Part shown: in pieces, positions 41,802-50,451 of the stretch | How the letters are laid out: the number at the start of each line of letters is the position of its first letter | Numbering within the stretch: the stretch's first letter is position 1 | Source of the DNA: FEN-1073 sp963780865 | Lineage (GTDB): Bacteria; Chloroflexota; Anaerolineae; Anaerolineales; RBG-16-64-43 | Reading direction: 5' to 3' | Assembly (NCBI GenBank): GCA_963780865.1 | Contig: CAWADT010000026.1 | Location: forward strand, 191,880 to 255,879 | Length of the DNA: 64,000 nucleotides | The notes under the pieces: model-generated | What the model saw: the letters and a program-made list of their open reading frames with translations, nothing else | Told to the model about the DNA's origin: nothing | Database searches by the model: none | Position numbers and translations under genes: made by a program

Positions 41802-42260
41802 TTATTTAATCGGAAACAGGATTTGCGTCTGCAGGGATTCAGGCGGCGTATGTTGTGGATCGTTCAAATAAATTTCATAGCAGACGCCGGTGCCTTCATA
41901 ACCCTTCGCCTGCATCCACTCCCCGAGCGCCTGATACGCCGCCTGCACCTTGTCATACGGCCCGACATGCAAACAACCGGCGGCGTTCCCGGCGGGAATT
42001 TCGCCGGGCTGGATCTCGCCCTGCCCGGATAGTTTTTTGGCGACCGGAAAACCGATTTCCAGATCCAAATTCTGCATGTCGCTATTGTAATAAGCAACAA
42101 ACGGCGCGCCGGAGGGCTGTTGGCCTAGCCGGCCGAGATACGCGCCGATGGCGCCGTACGATTTACCCAATATCGACGGCAAGTCTTTCACACTGCCTCG
42201 GGCGCGAATGGAAAGAACGGGCTGCGCGGGGCGGACCACCAATTCACATTTGTACGACAT
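41802..42260 (-). CDS. GyrI-like / AraC effector-binding-domain protein
   Basis: A 152-residue stand-alone effector-binding domain (GyrI type). The typical order is CELVVRPAQPVLSIRARGSVKDLPSILGKSYGAIGAYL, then GCLHVGPYDKVQAAYQALGEWM and CYEIYLNDPQHTPPESLQTQILFPI. It may bind amphipathic drugs or protect gyrase, as GyrI does; the ligand is unknown. The start has AGGAACAAACC before ATG. It lies 54 bases upstream of the WYL regulator and could be part of its operon. Confidence 0.88.
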   Translation of the reverse strand: MSYKCELVVRPAQPVLSIRARGSVKDLPSILGKSYGAIGAYLGRLGQQPSGAPFVAYYNSDMQNLDLEIGFPVAKKLSGQGEIQPGEIPAGNAAGCLHVGPYDKVQAAYQALGEWMQAKGYEGTGVCYEIYLNDPQHTPPESLQTQILFPIK

Positions 42261-42479
42261 GGTTTGTTCCTTTCTTTTCCAGGAGGATGAATTTCAGCCA
42301 TATCGTAAGGCAAGTATATGCCAGATCCCGTCATATTCCTTCCCTCGATGACAGAAACCAGAACAAAAATACGGGCTTTTTATGTAAACGACGAATTGCG
42401 AAGGGAATCCGGGGAGGTTGATCCGGAGACCACCGGGCGGTTGCAGCGGGCCGGGTGAGGGAGCCAAACGCCTGCGCAG

Positions 42480-43261
42480 CTAATCCACGGCTGTGAAGTT
42501 TTTGAGGAGCGTGTAGAAGAGGAAGAAATTCGGAATTTGCGGGACGCTCGACCGGGCCCACTGGAACCAGCCCTTTTCTTTTTTCACCGAAAGCGAGCCG
42601 CCGCGGACGCGTATGGATTTTATTTCGTCCCAGGCCAGTTCCTTTTTTCCGGCGTACAGTTTGTTGTAATCCAGCGCCAGCGGGCCGAACTCGAGCCGGC
42701 TTCCGGCCTTGAGCGCGGCTACATATTTCGGATAGAGCGCCTGGGTGACGTTCTTTTAAACGGCCGAGCCGAGTCCTTCCACCGCATTAAATTTATCGTC
42801 CAGCCGGTAACGGGTATCGTCGGAGAGCTGGACGGTGTACAGGTGCGAGGTGCCGGTGTAAATGCCGCTGGTGTAATGCTTGGCGATGGATTGCCATACC
42901 GCGGCCATATCCGTCCATGGGATCGAGCGCGTTTCGCCGCCGCGCGCGAAAGCAAATCCGCGCTCGAATAACGCCGCCGCCTGCCCCCAGTTTCTCACAG
43001 CCAACGCGAGGCGCCATCCCCCCAGCGCCAGCGACCCCAGACCGGCGATCGATAGGATGCAGGCGGTTCCCAATGCGCCGGTGGAACCGGCGGAGAGGGG
43101 GGCAAGGCATTGACCGACGCGAAGACCAGACTTCCGATTCCAATCCCGACCAGAAGGACGCCGACGACGGCGTTCCCCCAGCGATGAGCCCACTTCACGG
43201 GATGCACGCTCAGGAGCGAGCCCAGATCATAGACGGACTGAAAAGGGGATTCGGACTGCAT
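42480..43261 (-). pseudogene. DUF6585-family membrane protein with frameshift and internal stop
   Basis: Start MQSESPFQSVYDLGSLLSV (43261), one or two membrane helices, then a shift within the G6 run at 43097-43102, after which the frame reads STGALGTACILSIAGLGSLALGG and FARGGETRSIPWTDMAAVWQSIAKHYTSGIYTGTSHLYTV, the DUF6585 core. An in-frame TAA interrupts at 42756-42758; beyond it the same frame continues KNVTQALYPKYVAAL and LAWDEIKSIRV to TAG 42480. All three pieces are in family order, so this is one gene with two lesions. The family resembles PH-like domains of unknown role. Confidence 0.78.
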
Positions 43262-43508
43262 GCGGGTTCTCCAGCGATGGATTGCGCGGATTGATCCTCG
43301 CGCCGCGGGCAAGGAAATTGTAGCCGAACCGGATTGCTGGCGGTGATCCGCTCGAAAGTACTACCCGGATGGATCGGCAGAATCTTCCGGCGGTGGAATC
43401 CTCTGTCGCTATTATCCGCTTTCGCGGGATGAAGAATGCCCCGGCCCTTGCGGTGAAATTAGTTGCCGGTTGGGTTCGATGAGATCGCGCGTGCATCCGA
43501 CCGGCGGT

Positions 43509-44630
43509 TCATTTGCCGAGCTCAGACGATCCAGGCAGTAAAGCGCGGAGCAGCGGGTCTCGCCAAACGTGGGCGTCCGGGTCGTACACGCCGAAGCCGG
43601 AGCAAAATTCCCAGTACGTCCACGAGAAGGATAGCGACTCGGCCTGGCGGGCGACGAATGCCGTCCAGCGCGCGCGCAAGTCCATGTCCCCCTTGCTGTA
43701 GGCTCCAAACTCGCCAAGCAGGATCGGGCGGATGTTCGCCGCTCCCCAGGCGGAGACGGTTTGGAAATCATTCCGGATCGCCGCTTGTTCCGGCGCGCTT
43801 CCCGTCCAGGTCGTTCCCAGCCAGGCAGTAGAACCCTCCGCCCAATCCGCCCCCTGGTGGGTGAAGTGGAAAGGCTCGTAATAATGATAGGTGACGATTA
43901 ATCCGCGGTCACTTTCGGGCAGGCTCAGGTAGGGGAGACCGCCGAGGCCGTTCCATCCCACCGGCCCGACAACCACGATCCGCCGCGGGTTGGAGGCGCG
44001 GATCACACTGAGAACGGCCGCAATCGCGGTGTTCCATTCCGCGGCCGGAACGGCATCGGTCGGCTCGTTGAGAAGTTCGAACACCAGGTTCGGAGGATAG
44101 GCCTTGTAATGTTCGGCGATTTGCCCCCACAGCATCAGGAATCGTTCGCGCTCGCAGGACGCGCAATCCATATAGGGGAGAAAATGATGAAAATCCAGGA
44201 TTACGACCATTCCTCGCGAAAGGCCGCTCTCCACCGCCCAATCGATGCGGTCGAAGAAAGATTGAAAAATCGTGAACGGCGAGGATTCCAACGCGTGGGC
44301 ATTCCAGCGCACCGGGAGGCGGATGGCGGTGAACCCGGCGTCTTTCGCCTTTTGAAAGTATTCATCCTGCAATACCACGCCCCATTCGCCCTCTCTGGGG
44401 GCTTCGAGCGCGTCACCGAAATTCACACCGCGCCCGATGCGCTTATTCATCGCGAATGCGTCCGGCCAATCGTATACCGGGAGCGCGGCGGTCGGGGGGT
44501 TGGCCGTGGGCAGGGGAGACGCCGTGGGAGAAGGCGCCGCGGTGGGCGTGGGCAAGGTGGGGGTCATCGATCCACATCCGCTTTGCATAGCGGCCGCGCC
44601 CAGGGCGACCAGAAAGAATATTTTTCGCAT
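43509..44630 (-). CDS. Glycoside hydrolase family 5 lipoprotein (endoglucanase-like)
   Basis: A 373-residue lipoprotein. Signal with lipobox AMQSGC (Cys19), a PTP/TAS-rich linker to about 50, then a TIM-barrel. FELLNEP gives the acid/base Glu189 and LLGEFGAY the nucleophile Glu307; RGVNFGDALEAPREGEWG and the RLPVRW stretch are typical of GH5 cellulases. It should cut beta-1,4-glucan or mannan outside the cell. ATG 44630 is chosen for its signal peptide. With the GH16-like lipoprotein and the CE7 esterase it suggests a polysaccharide-using lifestyle. Confidence 0.92.
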   Translation of the reverse strand: MRKIFFLVALGAAAMQSGCGSMTPTLPTPTAAPSPTASPLPTANPPTAALPVYDWPDAFAMNKRIGRGVNFGDALEAPREGEWGVVLQDEYFQKAKDAGFTAIRLPVRWNAHALESSPFTIFQSFFDRIDWAVESGLSRGMVVILDFHHFLPYMDCASCERERFLMLWGQIAEHYKAYPPNLVFELLNEPTDAVPAAEWNTAIAAVLSVIRASNPRRIVVVGPVGWNGLGGLPYLSLPESDRGLIVTYHYYEPFHFTHQGADWAEGSTAWLGTTWTGSAPEQAAIRNDFQTVSAWGAANIRPILLGEFGAYSKGDMDLRARWTAFVARQAESLSFSWTYWEFCSGFGVYDPDAHVWRDPLLRALLPGSSELGK

Positions 44631-44706
44631 GCCACGCCTCTCATGATATTTTCCATTCATCCTAGGATGCCTTCCGGCTGCTTCGCGGGGCGGGAGGCGC
44701 CGAGAA

Positions 44707-45288
44707 TCATACTCCCGAAGCCGGGGGATTCCCGGCAGGGCCCGGATCCGGATACGTTACGGTAAATCCGTCGATGCGCGCGAAAGGGGTCACTCGGTGA
44801 GGCCGGCTGTGATCGGCGTCGAGAATATCCTCAACCGGGAATCCGCGCGCCGTCAGCGCGTCGCCGATCAGCGAACGGTGGCAGCGCCACGGCACGGCTT
44901 CGGCGCACAGGATCGCGGATTTATTTTCGCCGGCCAGGCAGATGAGCTTTTCCATTCCAGCGCGAAAGCCGTCCGTTTGCATGTAATCCGCGAAGCCTCG
45001 GAAGGAGGCGTTACGCCATCCGGTATTGGCGGAATCCGGAAGCGCATGCCGGAATCCGCCCAGCTCGAGCAGAGGAGTGTAGGTGATTCCCGCCGCAGCG
45101 AGTGCCGCGGGAAGCGTCTCGCGGTTGAATTGCGGATTGCGCGCGGAGCGAGGGACCGTTCGCACGTCGGCCAGGCATTCAATTCCGTATTTTCGCAGGA
45201 TACGGATGAATTCTTCCAAGGTGCGAGTGGAATGCCCGACGGTATAGACGGTTGCCGGCAGTGAGTCGATGCGACGGTCAGGGGGCAA
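44707..45288 (-). CDS. DUF488 family protein
   Basis: A 193-residue member of DUF488: VYTVGHSTRTLEEFIRILRKYGIECLADVRTVPRSARNPQFN near the front, YTPLLELGG, and the C-terminal CAEAVPWRCHRSLIGDALTARG. The family is probably nucleic-acid linked but its biochemical role is unknown. The frame opens with a TTG at 45288 immediately after an in-frame TAA, with no clear ribosome site; it overlaps the FAD reductase stop by 11 bases, so coupling is likely. Confidence 0.88.
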   Translation of the reverse strand: MPPDRRIDSLPATVYTVGHSTRTLEEFIRILRKYGIECLADVRTVPRSARNPQFNRETLPAALAAAGITYTPLLELGGFRHALPDSANTGWRNASFRGFADYMQTDGFRAGMEKLICLAGENKSAILCAEAVPWRCHRSLIGDALTARGFPVEDILDADHSRPHRVTPFARIDGFTVTYPDPGPAGNPPASGV

Positions 45289-46456
45289 GGCGGTTTTTTA
45301 GGGCTGAAGGTTGGAAGGGACCCGGCTCGGCGATGAGCAGGCGGGCCATGTCCATCAGACCGAAGCTGTTCCACGCCAGCACGCCGCGCACCCGTCCCGC
45401 CTTCAGATAATAGACGACCCCTTTTTTGTACGGCTCGGTCCAATCGGCGAAGGTTTCCGATCGTGGATCCAATTCGCCCACGGCCTCATACCCTAGTTCG
45501 AACAAATCGGAGTAGAAGAACGGCAGATGCCGGTAGCGGATGGCTTCGCCGGCCATCGCGCGCCCCGCCGCCTCGCCCATGCGGAGGGCGTTGTCTTCGT
45601 GTTCGACCCGCAGGAACTTATCCAGGGCGGGGTTGGAAAACACCGCCACATCGCCCGCCGAATATACGCCGGGAGCGCTGGTCCGCAGCTGCTCGTCCAC
45701 GGCAATTCCCCCGTCGCGGATTTCAAGCCCCGCCGCCCGGGCTAGGTCGATGTCTGGCTGGATTCCGATCCCCGCAACCACGCCGTCCACGGGAAGCTCG
45801 CCTCTCCCTTTCACTCTCAACACCGGTTGGACGCCGCCGGTAATGCTTTCCACGGTGTCCCCGGAAATAATTTCCACGCCTTTTTCTTGAAAGTACCGGG
45901 TGAGGAATTGGGAGAGGTCCGGCGGAAAGATGCGCGCGCAAATATCGGAATCCGGAAAAATCATCACCGTTTGCTTCCCGTTGATCGTCAGCGCCGCCGC
46001 GATTTCCGATCCGATGAATCCGCCGCCGATCACCGCGAAGCGCCGGCCGCGTTCGGTTGCGTTTCGCAATCTCTGGTAATCCCGCATCGTCCGGTAATAA
46101 ATGACGCTCTCTCCGCCCAGCGGCAGCCGGCGCGGAGTCCCGCCCGTGGCGAGCAACAATCGGTCGTAGGCATATTCCTCCCCGCGGTCGTCGCGGGCGC
46201 GTTTGCCCTTCGGATCGATCGTCACGATGCCCCTCGCGAGATGCATCTCGACCCCCAGGCTTTCCGTCTTCAACCAGGCTTGATCGACCGGTTTTCCCAG
46301 CCAAAGTCCCTTGGAAAGGAGCGGGCGTTTATAGGGCGGATCCGGCTCCCGGCTAAACAGCCCGATCGTCCCGTTGGGATCCACGGCCCGGATACCGCGT
46401 ACGGCCGAGTCGGCGGTCATTCCGCCGCCGACGATCAGATATTTATATGGCGCCAT
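45278..46456 (-). CDS. FAD-dependent NAD(P)H oxidoreductase (ferredoxin/rubredoxin reductase type)
   Basis: A 392-residue pyridine-nucleotide-disulfide-fold enzyme. FAD loop YLIVGGGMTADSAVRGI near 5-20, the PYKRPLLSK stretch of ferredoxin reductases, NAD loop FAVIGGGFIGSEIAAAL near 140-157, and the second FAD motif APGVYSAGDVAVF near 265. No redox-active CxxC is seen, so it transfers electrons to a partner protein or quinone. It is divergent from a small cytochrome b-like gene and a molybdopterin lipoprotein, which suggests a joint electron route, but this is inference. Confidence 0.9.
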   Translation of the reverse strand: MAPYKYLIVGGGMTADSAVRGIRAVDPNGTIGLFSREPDPPYKRPLLSKGLWLGKPVDQAWLKTESLGVEMHLARGIVTIDPKGKRARDDRGEEYAYDRLLLATGGTPRRLPLGGESVIYYRTMRDYQRLRNATERGRRFAVIGGGFIGSEIAAALTINGKQTVMIFPDSDICARIFPPDLSQFLTRYFQEKGVEIISGDTVESITGGVQPVLRVKGRGELPVDGVVAGIGIQPDIDLARAAGLEIRDGGIAVDEQLRTSAPGVYSAGDVAVFSNPALDKFLRVEHEDNALRMGEAAGRAMAGEAIRYRHLPFFYSDLFELGYEAVGELDPRSETFADWTEPYKKGVVYYLKAGRVRGVLAWNSFGLMDMARLLIAEPGPFQPSALKNRLAP

Positions 46457-46599
46457 ATCGACCTCCTGAAGGGAGAACCTTCCCGCGGCCGTAGTATATA
46501 TCTACTTGCAATAAACATAGGAGAAAATGCGCGAGCGAACCCGGAGTATTGACCAGCGGGAACAGAAAACCTATTATATGGTTCAAAGGAAGATACCCA

Positions 46600-46869
46600 A
46601 TGACCAATCGCCTCACCCTGAGACGGCGAATCCGCGCCATCGGCCGCGCATGCGGCTGGGCGACCATGGCGCTCGCGCTCGTCACGCTCCTGACGGGCTA
46701 CGGCATCACGCAATACCGGATTGTGGATCCCTTGACGCTCGGGATTCTGAATAAGGCCGTCGCGCAGCGGTGGCATGCGTATACCGGCGTGCCGTTCCTG
46801 GTGTTCATGTTCGCGCATGTCGGCATTGTGCTCTGGTGGCGGACGTCGCCGTCCAATCCGAAGGAGTGA
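46600..46869 (+). CDS. Small two-helix membrane protein, cytochrome b-like
   Basis: An 89-residue protein with two hydrophobic helices (about 18-36 and 60-79). His residues in QRWHAYTGVP and FMFAHVGIVLWW could bind heme between helices, as in ferric reductase / cytochrome b561-like DUF4405 proteins, but only half the usual number of helices is present. AAGGA precedes ATG 46600; earlier in-frame starts lack it. It ends seven bases before the molybdopterin lipoprotein and may be its membrane electron donor. Confidence 0.65.
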   Translation: MTNRLTLRRRIRAIGRACGWATMALALVTLLTGYGITQYRIVDPLTLGILNKAVAQRWHAYTGVPFLVFMFAHVGIVLWWRTSPSNPKE

Positions 46870-46876
46870 TAAAAAA

Positions 46877-47545
46877 ATGAAGAACGCAAAACGTACGGCC
46901 GCTCTGGCATGCCTGGCCGTCGCATGCGGATTGGCGGCTTGCACCGGGCCCAACGGGCCGACGGTAAAGGCTTTGCAAACCGTGGAAATTCGCCAGTATC
47001 AGGGGGAAAATCTTTCCTCGATCGGAGATTTCCGCGAGAATTCGATCAAGGGCCCTCAGACGGTTTCGCTCGACACCTACCGGCTGAAGGTCTCCGGCCT
47101 GGTCGACAATCCGCTTACCCTCACCTACGACCAGGTGCTGAGCCACACGAAATACAGCAAGGTGGTCACCCTGCATTGCGTCGAAGGCTGGGACGTCACG
47201 ATTTTGTGGGAGGGGATTCTGATCGACGATTTGCTCACGGACGCGAAGGCGCAGCCGGCCGCGGTGATCGCCATTTTTCACGCCGTGGACGGATACACTT
47301 CCTCCCTCACGCTGGATTACATCCGGCAAAATAAAATCCTGCTGGCGAATAAAATGAACGGCGTAGTGATGCCGGCGGAACGCGGATTCCCCTTCATGGT
47401 GGTGGCGGAAGCCAAATGGGGATACAAATGGGTCAAATGGGTTGACGAGATCCGGTTGTCGGATGACCCGAATTATCGCGGGTATTGGGAATCCCAGGGA
47501 TACAACAACAACGGCGATCAAAGCGGATCGATGTTCGCGCCATAG
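46877..47545 (+). CDS. Lipoprotein with sulfite-oxidase-type molybdopterin domain
   Basis: A 222-residue lipoprotein; lipobox CGLAAC near 19-24. The molybdopterin-binding oxidoreductase domain shows YRLKVSGLVDNPLTLTYDQVL, the Mo-ligand cysteine in VVTLHCVEGWDV, and the late AKWGYKWVKWVDEIRLSDD. MsrP-type relatives repair methionine sulfoxide outside the membrane with a heme-membrane partner; here the partner would be the small gene just upstream. It lacks a clear twin-arginine signal (only a KR pair), which is odd for a cofactor-loaded enzyme. AAGGAG precedes ATG. Confidence 0.85.
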   Translation: MKNAKRTAALACLAVACGLAACTGPNGPTVKALQTVEIRQYQGENLSSIGDFRENSIKGPQTVSLDTYRLKVSGLVDNPLTLTYDQVLSHTKYSKVVTLHCVEGWDVTILWEGILIDDLLTDAKAQPAAVIAIFHAVDGYTSSLTLDYIRQNKILLANKMNGVVMPAERGFPFMVVAEAKWGYKWVKWVDEIRLSDDPNYRGYWESQGYNNNGDQSGSMFAP

Positions 47546-47577
47546 CATGTCTCAATTAAAATTGTATAAAGAGATGC

Positions 47578-47677
47578 GTACACGGATTGCACGGAATGGA
47601 ACGGATTACTCGGAAAAGAAATAAAATTTTTTTGAATTCTCCGTGTAATCCGGATTTTATCCGTGGAATTTGTGTAC
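47578..47677. repeat. GTACACGGATT inverted repeat (CACGGATT family)
   Basis: Left arm GTACACGGATTGCACGGAAT, right arm ...CCGTGGAATTTGTGTAC, centre AAAGAAATAAAATTTTTTTG. It lies between the molybdopterin lipoprotein and the Tat gene. Confidence 0.7.
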
Positions 47678-47748
47678 AAGAGTCTCCAAATTCAACCCCG
47701 ATCATTGGGGCAAAATCGGCTGTCTTATAATGGTGCCGGAGACGCGGC

Positions 47749-48138
47749 ATGGAATTTCTCGGGATTGGCCCCCTGGAACTGCTCCTGATCTTTATCCTGG
47801 CTCTGATCGTCTTCTCGCCGAAGGACATCGCCGGCGGAGGCAAGGCGATCGGACGCTGGATAAACCGTCTCTACCGGTCTGACACCTACCGGTCGATGAA
47901 GCAGGTATCGCAGGAATTGCAGGATCTTCCCAACCGGCTGGCCCGGGAGGCGCATCTCGAGGAATTGAAGGATCTGGAAAAAGAGGTCAAATCGGCCGGC
48001 GACGCTCTGCGCCTCGACGCCCCCTCCCAACCGCCCGTGCCCGCGATCGAGAACAGGGAGGAAAACTCGGCCTCCGTCACCAAGCCTGATTCGCAACCGC
48101 CCGAACCCCGCGCTGAGGATCCTACGGATAAAGTGTAG
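47749..48138 (+). CDS. TatA/TatB-type twin-arginine translocase subunit
   Basis: A 129-residue protein with the Tat plan: one N-terminal membrane helix MEFLGIGPLELLLIFILALIVFSP with the conserved FGIG-like turn and Gly-Pro, an amphipathic helix KDIAGGGKAIGRWINRLYRS, then a charged helix and a disordered Pro-rich tail. TatB-like length and charge suggest the receptor subunit rather than the pore TatA, but the two are hard to separate. No tatC is near. It follows the molybdopterin lipoprotein gene by 200 bases. Confidence 0.85.
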   Translation: MEFLGIGPLELLLIFILALIVFSPKDIAGGGKAIGRWINRLYRSDTYRSMKQVSQELQDLPNRLAREAHLEELKDLEKEVKSAGDALRLDAPSQPPVPAIENREENSASVTKPDSQPPEPRAEDPTDKV

Positions 48139-48149
48139 CCAGCCGTTGC

Positions 48150-48178
48150 TTGACATAGCCCTGGGCAAAACGTATAAT
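48150..48178 (+). promoter_or_regulatory. Consensus sigma-70-type promoter for rpmF
   Basis: TTGACA (48150-48155), 17 bases, TATAAT (48173-48178). It lies 68 bases before the rpmF start codon. Confidence 0.88.
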
Positions 48179-48246
48179 CCCCAACCTCCCGGGGAGGCTA
48201 TTGCCTTCCCGGCCGTTTTCCCGATATTTTCCGAGGAGTTTGATCC

Positions 48247-48444
48247 ATGCCCCCACATCCAAAGCGAAAACATTCCTCCGGACGGAGGGATCGCCGGCGC
48301 GCGCACGACGCCCTGACGCCGCCCAACCTGGTTGCATGCGCCAATTGCGGCGCGCAGATTGCCGCTTACACCGTCTGCCCGCAATGCGGGTATTACGACG
48401 GCCGGAAGGTCTTCGAACCGAAGAAGAAACAAGCCAAGAAGTAA
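48247..48444 (+). CDS. rpmF: 50S ribosomal protein L32
   Basis: L32, 65 residues, sits near the peptide exit of the large subunit. Typical KRKHSSGRRDRRRAHDAL and the zinc ribbon CANCGAQIAAYTVCPQCGYY are present; four Cys bind zinc, the C+ form. It has its own strong promoter and a terminator behind it. fabD follows after an inverted repeat; the neighbourhood rpmF-fabD-fabG is common in bacteria. Confidence 0.95.
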   Translation: MPPHPKRKHSSGRRDRRRAHDALTPPNLVACANCGAQIAAYTVCPQCGYYDGRKVFEPKKKQAKK

Positions 48445-48460
48445 CCCGGGAAAGATGAAG

Positions 48461-48488
48461 AAAAGGCCGTGACATGACGGCCTTTTTT
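48461..48488 (+). terminator. Rho-independent terminator of rpmF
   Basis: Stem AAAAGGCCGT / ACGGCCTTTT with T6 at its end, 17 bases past the stop. Confidence 0.9.
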
Positions 48489-48546
48489 ATTCGGTGAAGC
48501 GGCCTGCAACCCGATTGCCGTTTTTGTGTTAGTTAGTTGGCTGGGT

Positions 48547-48653
48547 TTTCACCTCGGATTTCACGGAAAAGGGCACGGATAACACCGATAAGAATTCAAT
48601 AAATTATAAAATCAGTGAAATCCGTTTTGCTTCCGTGTAATCCGTGGTGAAAG
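48547..48653. repeat. CACGGATT-family inverted repeat upstream of fabD
   Basis: Left arm TTTCACCTCGGATTTCACGG, right arm CCGTGTAATCCGTGGTGAAA around an AT-rich centre. Its right end overlaps the AAAGG that could serve as the fabD ribosome site. Confidence 0.72.
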
Positions 48654-48667
48654 GTTTTAAATCGGTA

Positions 48668-49621
48668 ATGATGACACTCGATCCGAAACACACCGCGTTC
48701 GTATTTCCCGGGCAGGGCTCCCAAACGGTGGGGATGGGCAAGGCGCTGGCTGAAACCTATCCCGCCGCGCGCCGCGTGTTCGAGGAAGCGGACGCCGTCC
48801 TCGGCTTTCCGCTTTCCGGATTGTGTTGGAACGGGCCGGAAGCGGAGCTGGGCGAAACGCTCAATACCCAGCCGGCGCTGCTCACGCATTCGATCGCCGC
48901 CTGGCGCGTGCTCGTGGACGAAGCGGGGGGATTCCAACCGTTGTGCGTGGCGGGCCACTCGATGGGGGAATTTTCCGCGTTGGTCGCGGCGGGATCGCTC
49001 GAGTTTGCAGACGCGCTGCGGCTGACGCGCCGGCGCGGGCGGGTGATGACGGACGCCGGAAAGAGCAAGCCGGGCGGGATGGCGGCCATTCTCAACCTCG
49101 ACGCGGCCGCCCTGACCGAAGTGTGCGAACAGGCCGCGCGGGAAACGGGGGGAATCGTGCACCTGGCCAACGACAATTGCCCGGGGCAGATCGTCATCTC
49201 CGGGGAAGTTCCGGCGCTGGAGCGCGCGATTGCGCTGGCGCTGAAACGCGGCGCCAAACGGGCCATTCGGCTCAACGTCAGCATCGGGTCACACTCTCCT
49301 TTGATGGACGAGGCCGCGCGCCAGTTCGCGGAAGCCGTGGACGCCGTTCCGATCGCCGATCCGAAGGTGCCACTGATCGGAAACACCGCGGCGGAGGCGC
49401 TGCAAACGGCGGCGGAGATCCGCGCGGAAGTTAAAGCGCAACTCACCTCCCCGGTGCGCTGGTCGGAATCCGTGCGCGTCATCGCCGCGATGGGGGCGGC
49501 GCTGATCGTGGAGTTCGGGCCAAAGGACGTGCTCAGCTGCCTGATTAAACGGATCGATCCGCGGGTCCGGTCGCTTCCGGCCGGCACCCCGGAGGAAATC
49601 CGCGCCGTACTGGGGGTATAA
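48668..49621 (+). CDS. fabD: Malonyl-CoA:ACP transacylase
   Basis: FabD, about 317 residues, loads malonyl groups onto acyl carrier protein. Front FVFPGQGSQTVGMGKAL, nucleophile GHSMGEFSALVAAG (Ser in GHSxGE; Met replaces the common Leu) and SIGSHSPLM with the catalytic His. ATG 48668 or 48671 is the start; both are three residues from each other and the ribosome site is weak. It begins a co-directional set with fabG, the Asp23 gene and nusB. Confidence 0.94.
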   Translation: MMTLDPKHTAFVFPGQGSQTVGMGKALAETYPAARRVFEEADAVLGFPLSGLCWNGPEAELGETLNTQPALLTHSIAAWRVLVDEAGGFQPLCVAGHSMGEFSALVAAGSLEFADALRLTRRRGRVMTDAGKSKPGGMAAILNLDAAALTEVCEQAARETGGIVHLANDNCPGQIVISGEVPALERAIALALKRGAKRAIRLNVSIGSHSPLMDEAARQFAEAVDAVPIADPKVPLIGNTAAEALQTAAEIRAEVKAQLTSPVRWSESVRVIAAMGAALIVEFGPKDVLSCLIKRIDPRVRSLPAGTPEEIRAVLGV

Positions 49622-49694
49622 TTCCCGCAGAGAATAATTTCCCGGAGAATGCCCCGGCGGGGTCACGGGGAAATCCGATTTTCAGGAGCGGATC

Positions 49695-50444
49695 ATGACT
49701 TTTTCACCCAATCGCGTCGCGGTCGTCACCGGCGGAGCCCAAAGCATCGGGCGGGCGATCGTGGACCGGCTCGCCAAGGCCGGAGTGGATATCGTCATCG
49801 CCGACATCCAGCCGGAGAAGGCGGAAGCTTCCGCCAGGGAAGTGGCCGCCGCAACCGGCCGACGCGCGATCGCGCTCACGGTGGACGTCTCCTCGACCGC
49901 CAGCGCGGCCGAAATGATCGAAAAAGCACTCGCCCAAATGGGCCGGATCGATATTCTCGTCAACAACGCCGGCACCACGCGCGACAACCTGATCATGCGC
50001 ATGGACGAAGCCGATTGGGATAAAGTGCTGGATATCAATCTCAAGGGCGCGTGGAACTGCGCGAAGGCCGTCATCCGCTCGATGATGAAGGCCCGCTACG
50101 GCCGGATCGTCAACATGGCTTCCGTCTCGGGCCTGGCCGGGCAAGCGGGGCAGACCAACTATTCCGCCTCCAAGGCCGGGCTGATCGGGTTCACCAAAGC
50201 CCTCGCGCGCGAAGTGGCTTCGCGCGGGATCACGGTCAACGCGGTGGCGCCGGGGTTTGTCCCGACGGCGCTCACCAAGGACCTGCCGGCCGATCTCAAG
50301 GATGCCATGATGAAGATGATCCCGGTGGGAAGGTGGGGGACGACGGACGAAATTGCGTACGCCGTCGAGTTTCTTGCCGCCGACGAAGCCGCGTATATCA
50401 CCGGCCACATCCTCAGCGTCGACGGCGGCATGGTGATGATGTGA
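49695..50444 (+). CDS. fabG: 3-oxoacyl-ACP reductase
   Basis: FabG, 249 residues, reduces beta-ketoacyl-ACP with NADPH. SDR landmarks: VTGGAQSIGRAI (TGxxxGxG-type), NNAGTTRDNLIMRM, the active site Ser in ASVSG and YSASKAG (Tyr, Lys), and the end ITGHILSVDGGMVMM. The pattern RDNLIMRM is typical of fatty-acid FabG rather than of other SDRs. AGGAG precedes the ATG. Next to fabD, as expected for fatty-acid synthesis. Confidence 0.95.
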   Translation: MTFSPNRVAVVTGGAQSIGRAIVDRLAKAGVDIVIADIQPEKAEASAREVAAATGRRAIALTVDVSSTASAAEMIEKALAQMGRIDILVNNAGTTRDNLIMRMDEADWDKVLDINLKGAWNCAKAVIRSMMKARYGRIVNMASVSGLAGQAGQTNYSASKAGLIGFTKALAREVASRGITVNAVAPGFVPTALTKDLPADLKDAMMKMIPVGRWGTTDEIAYAVEFLAADEAAYITGHILSVDGGMVMM

Positions 50445-50451
50445 GGTGAGC

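Noticed and set aside
40780..42260. Defence island around the WYL regulator
   Set aside because: WYL regulators often accompany defence systems, but the neighbours are a HEAT-like and a GyrI-like gene; no nuclease, helicase or methylase with defence features is present.
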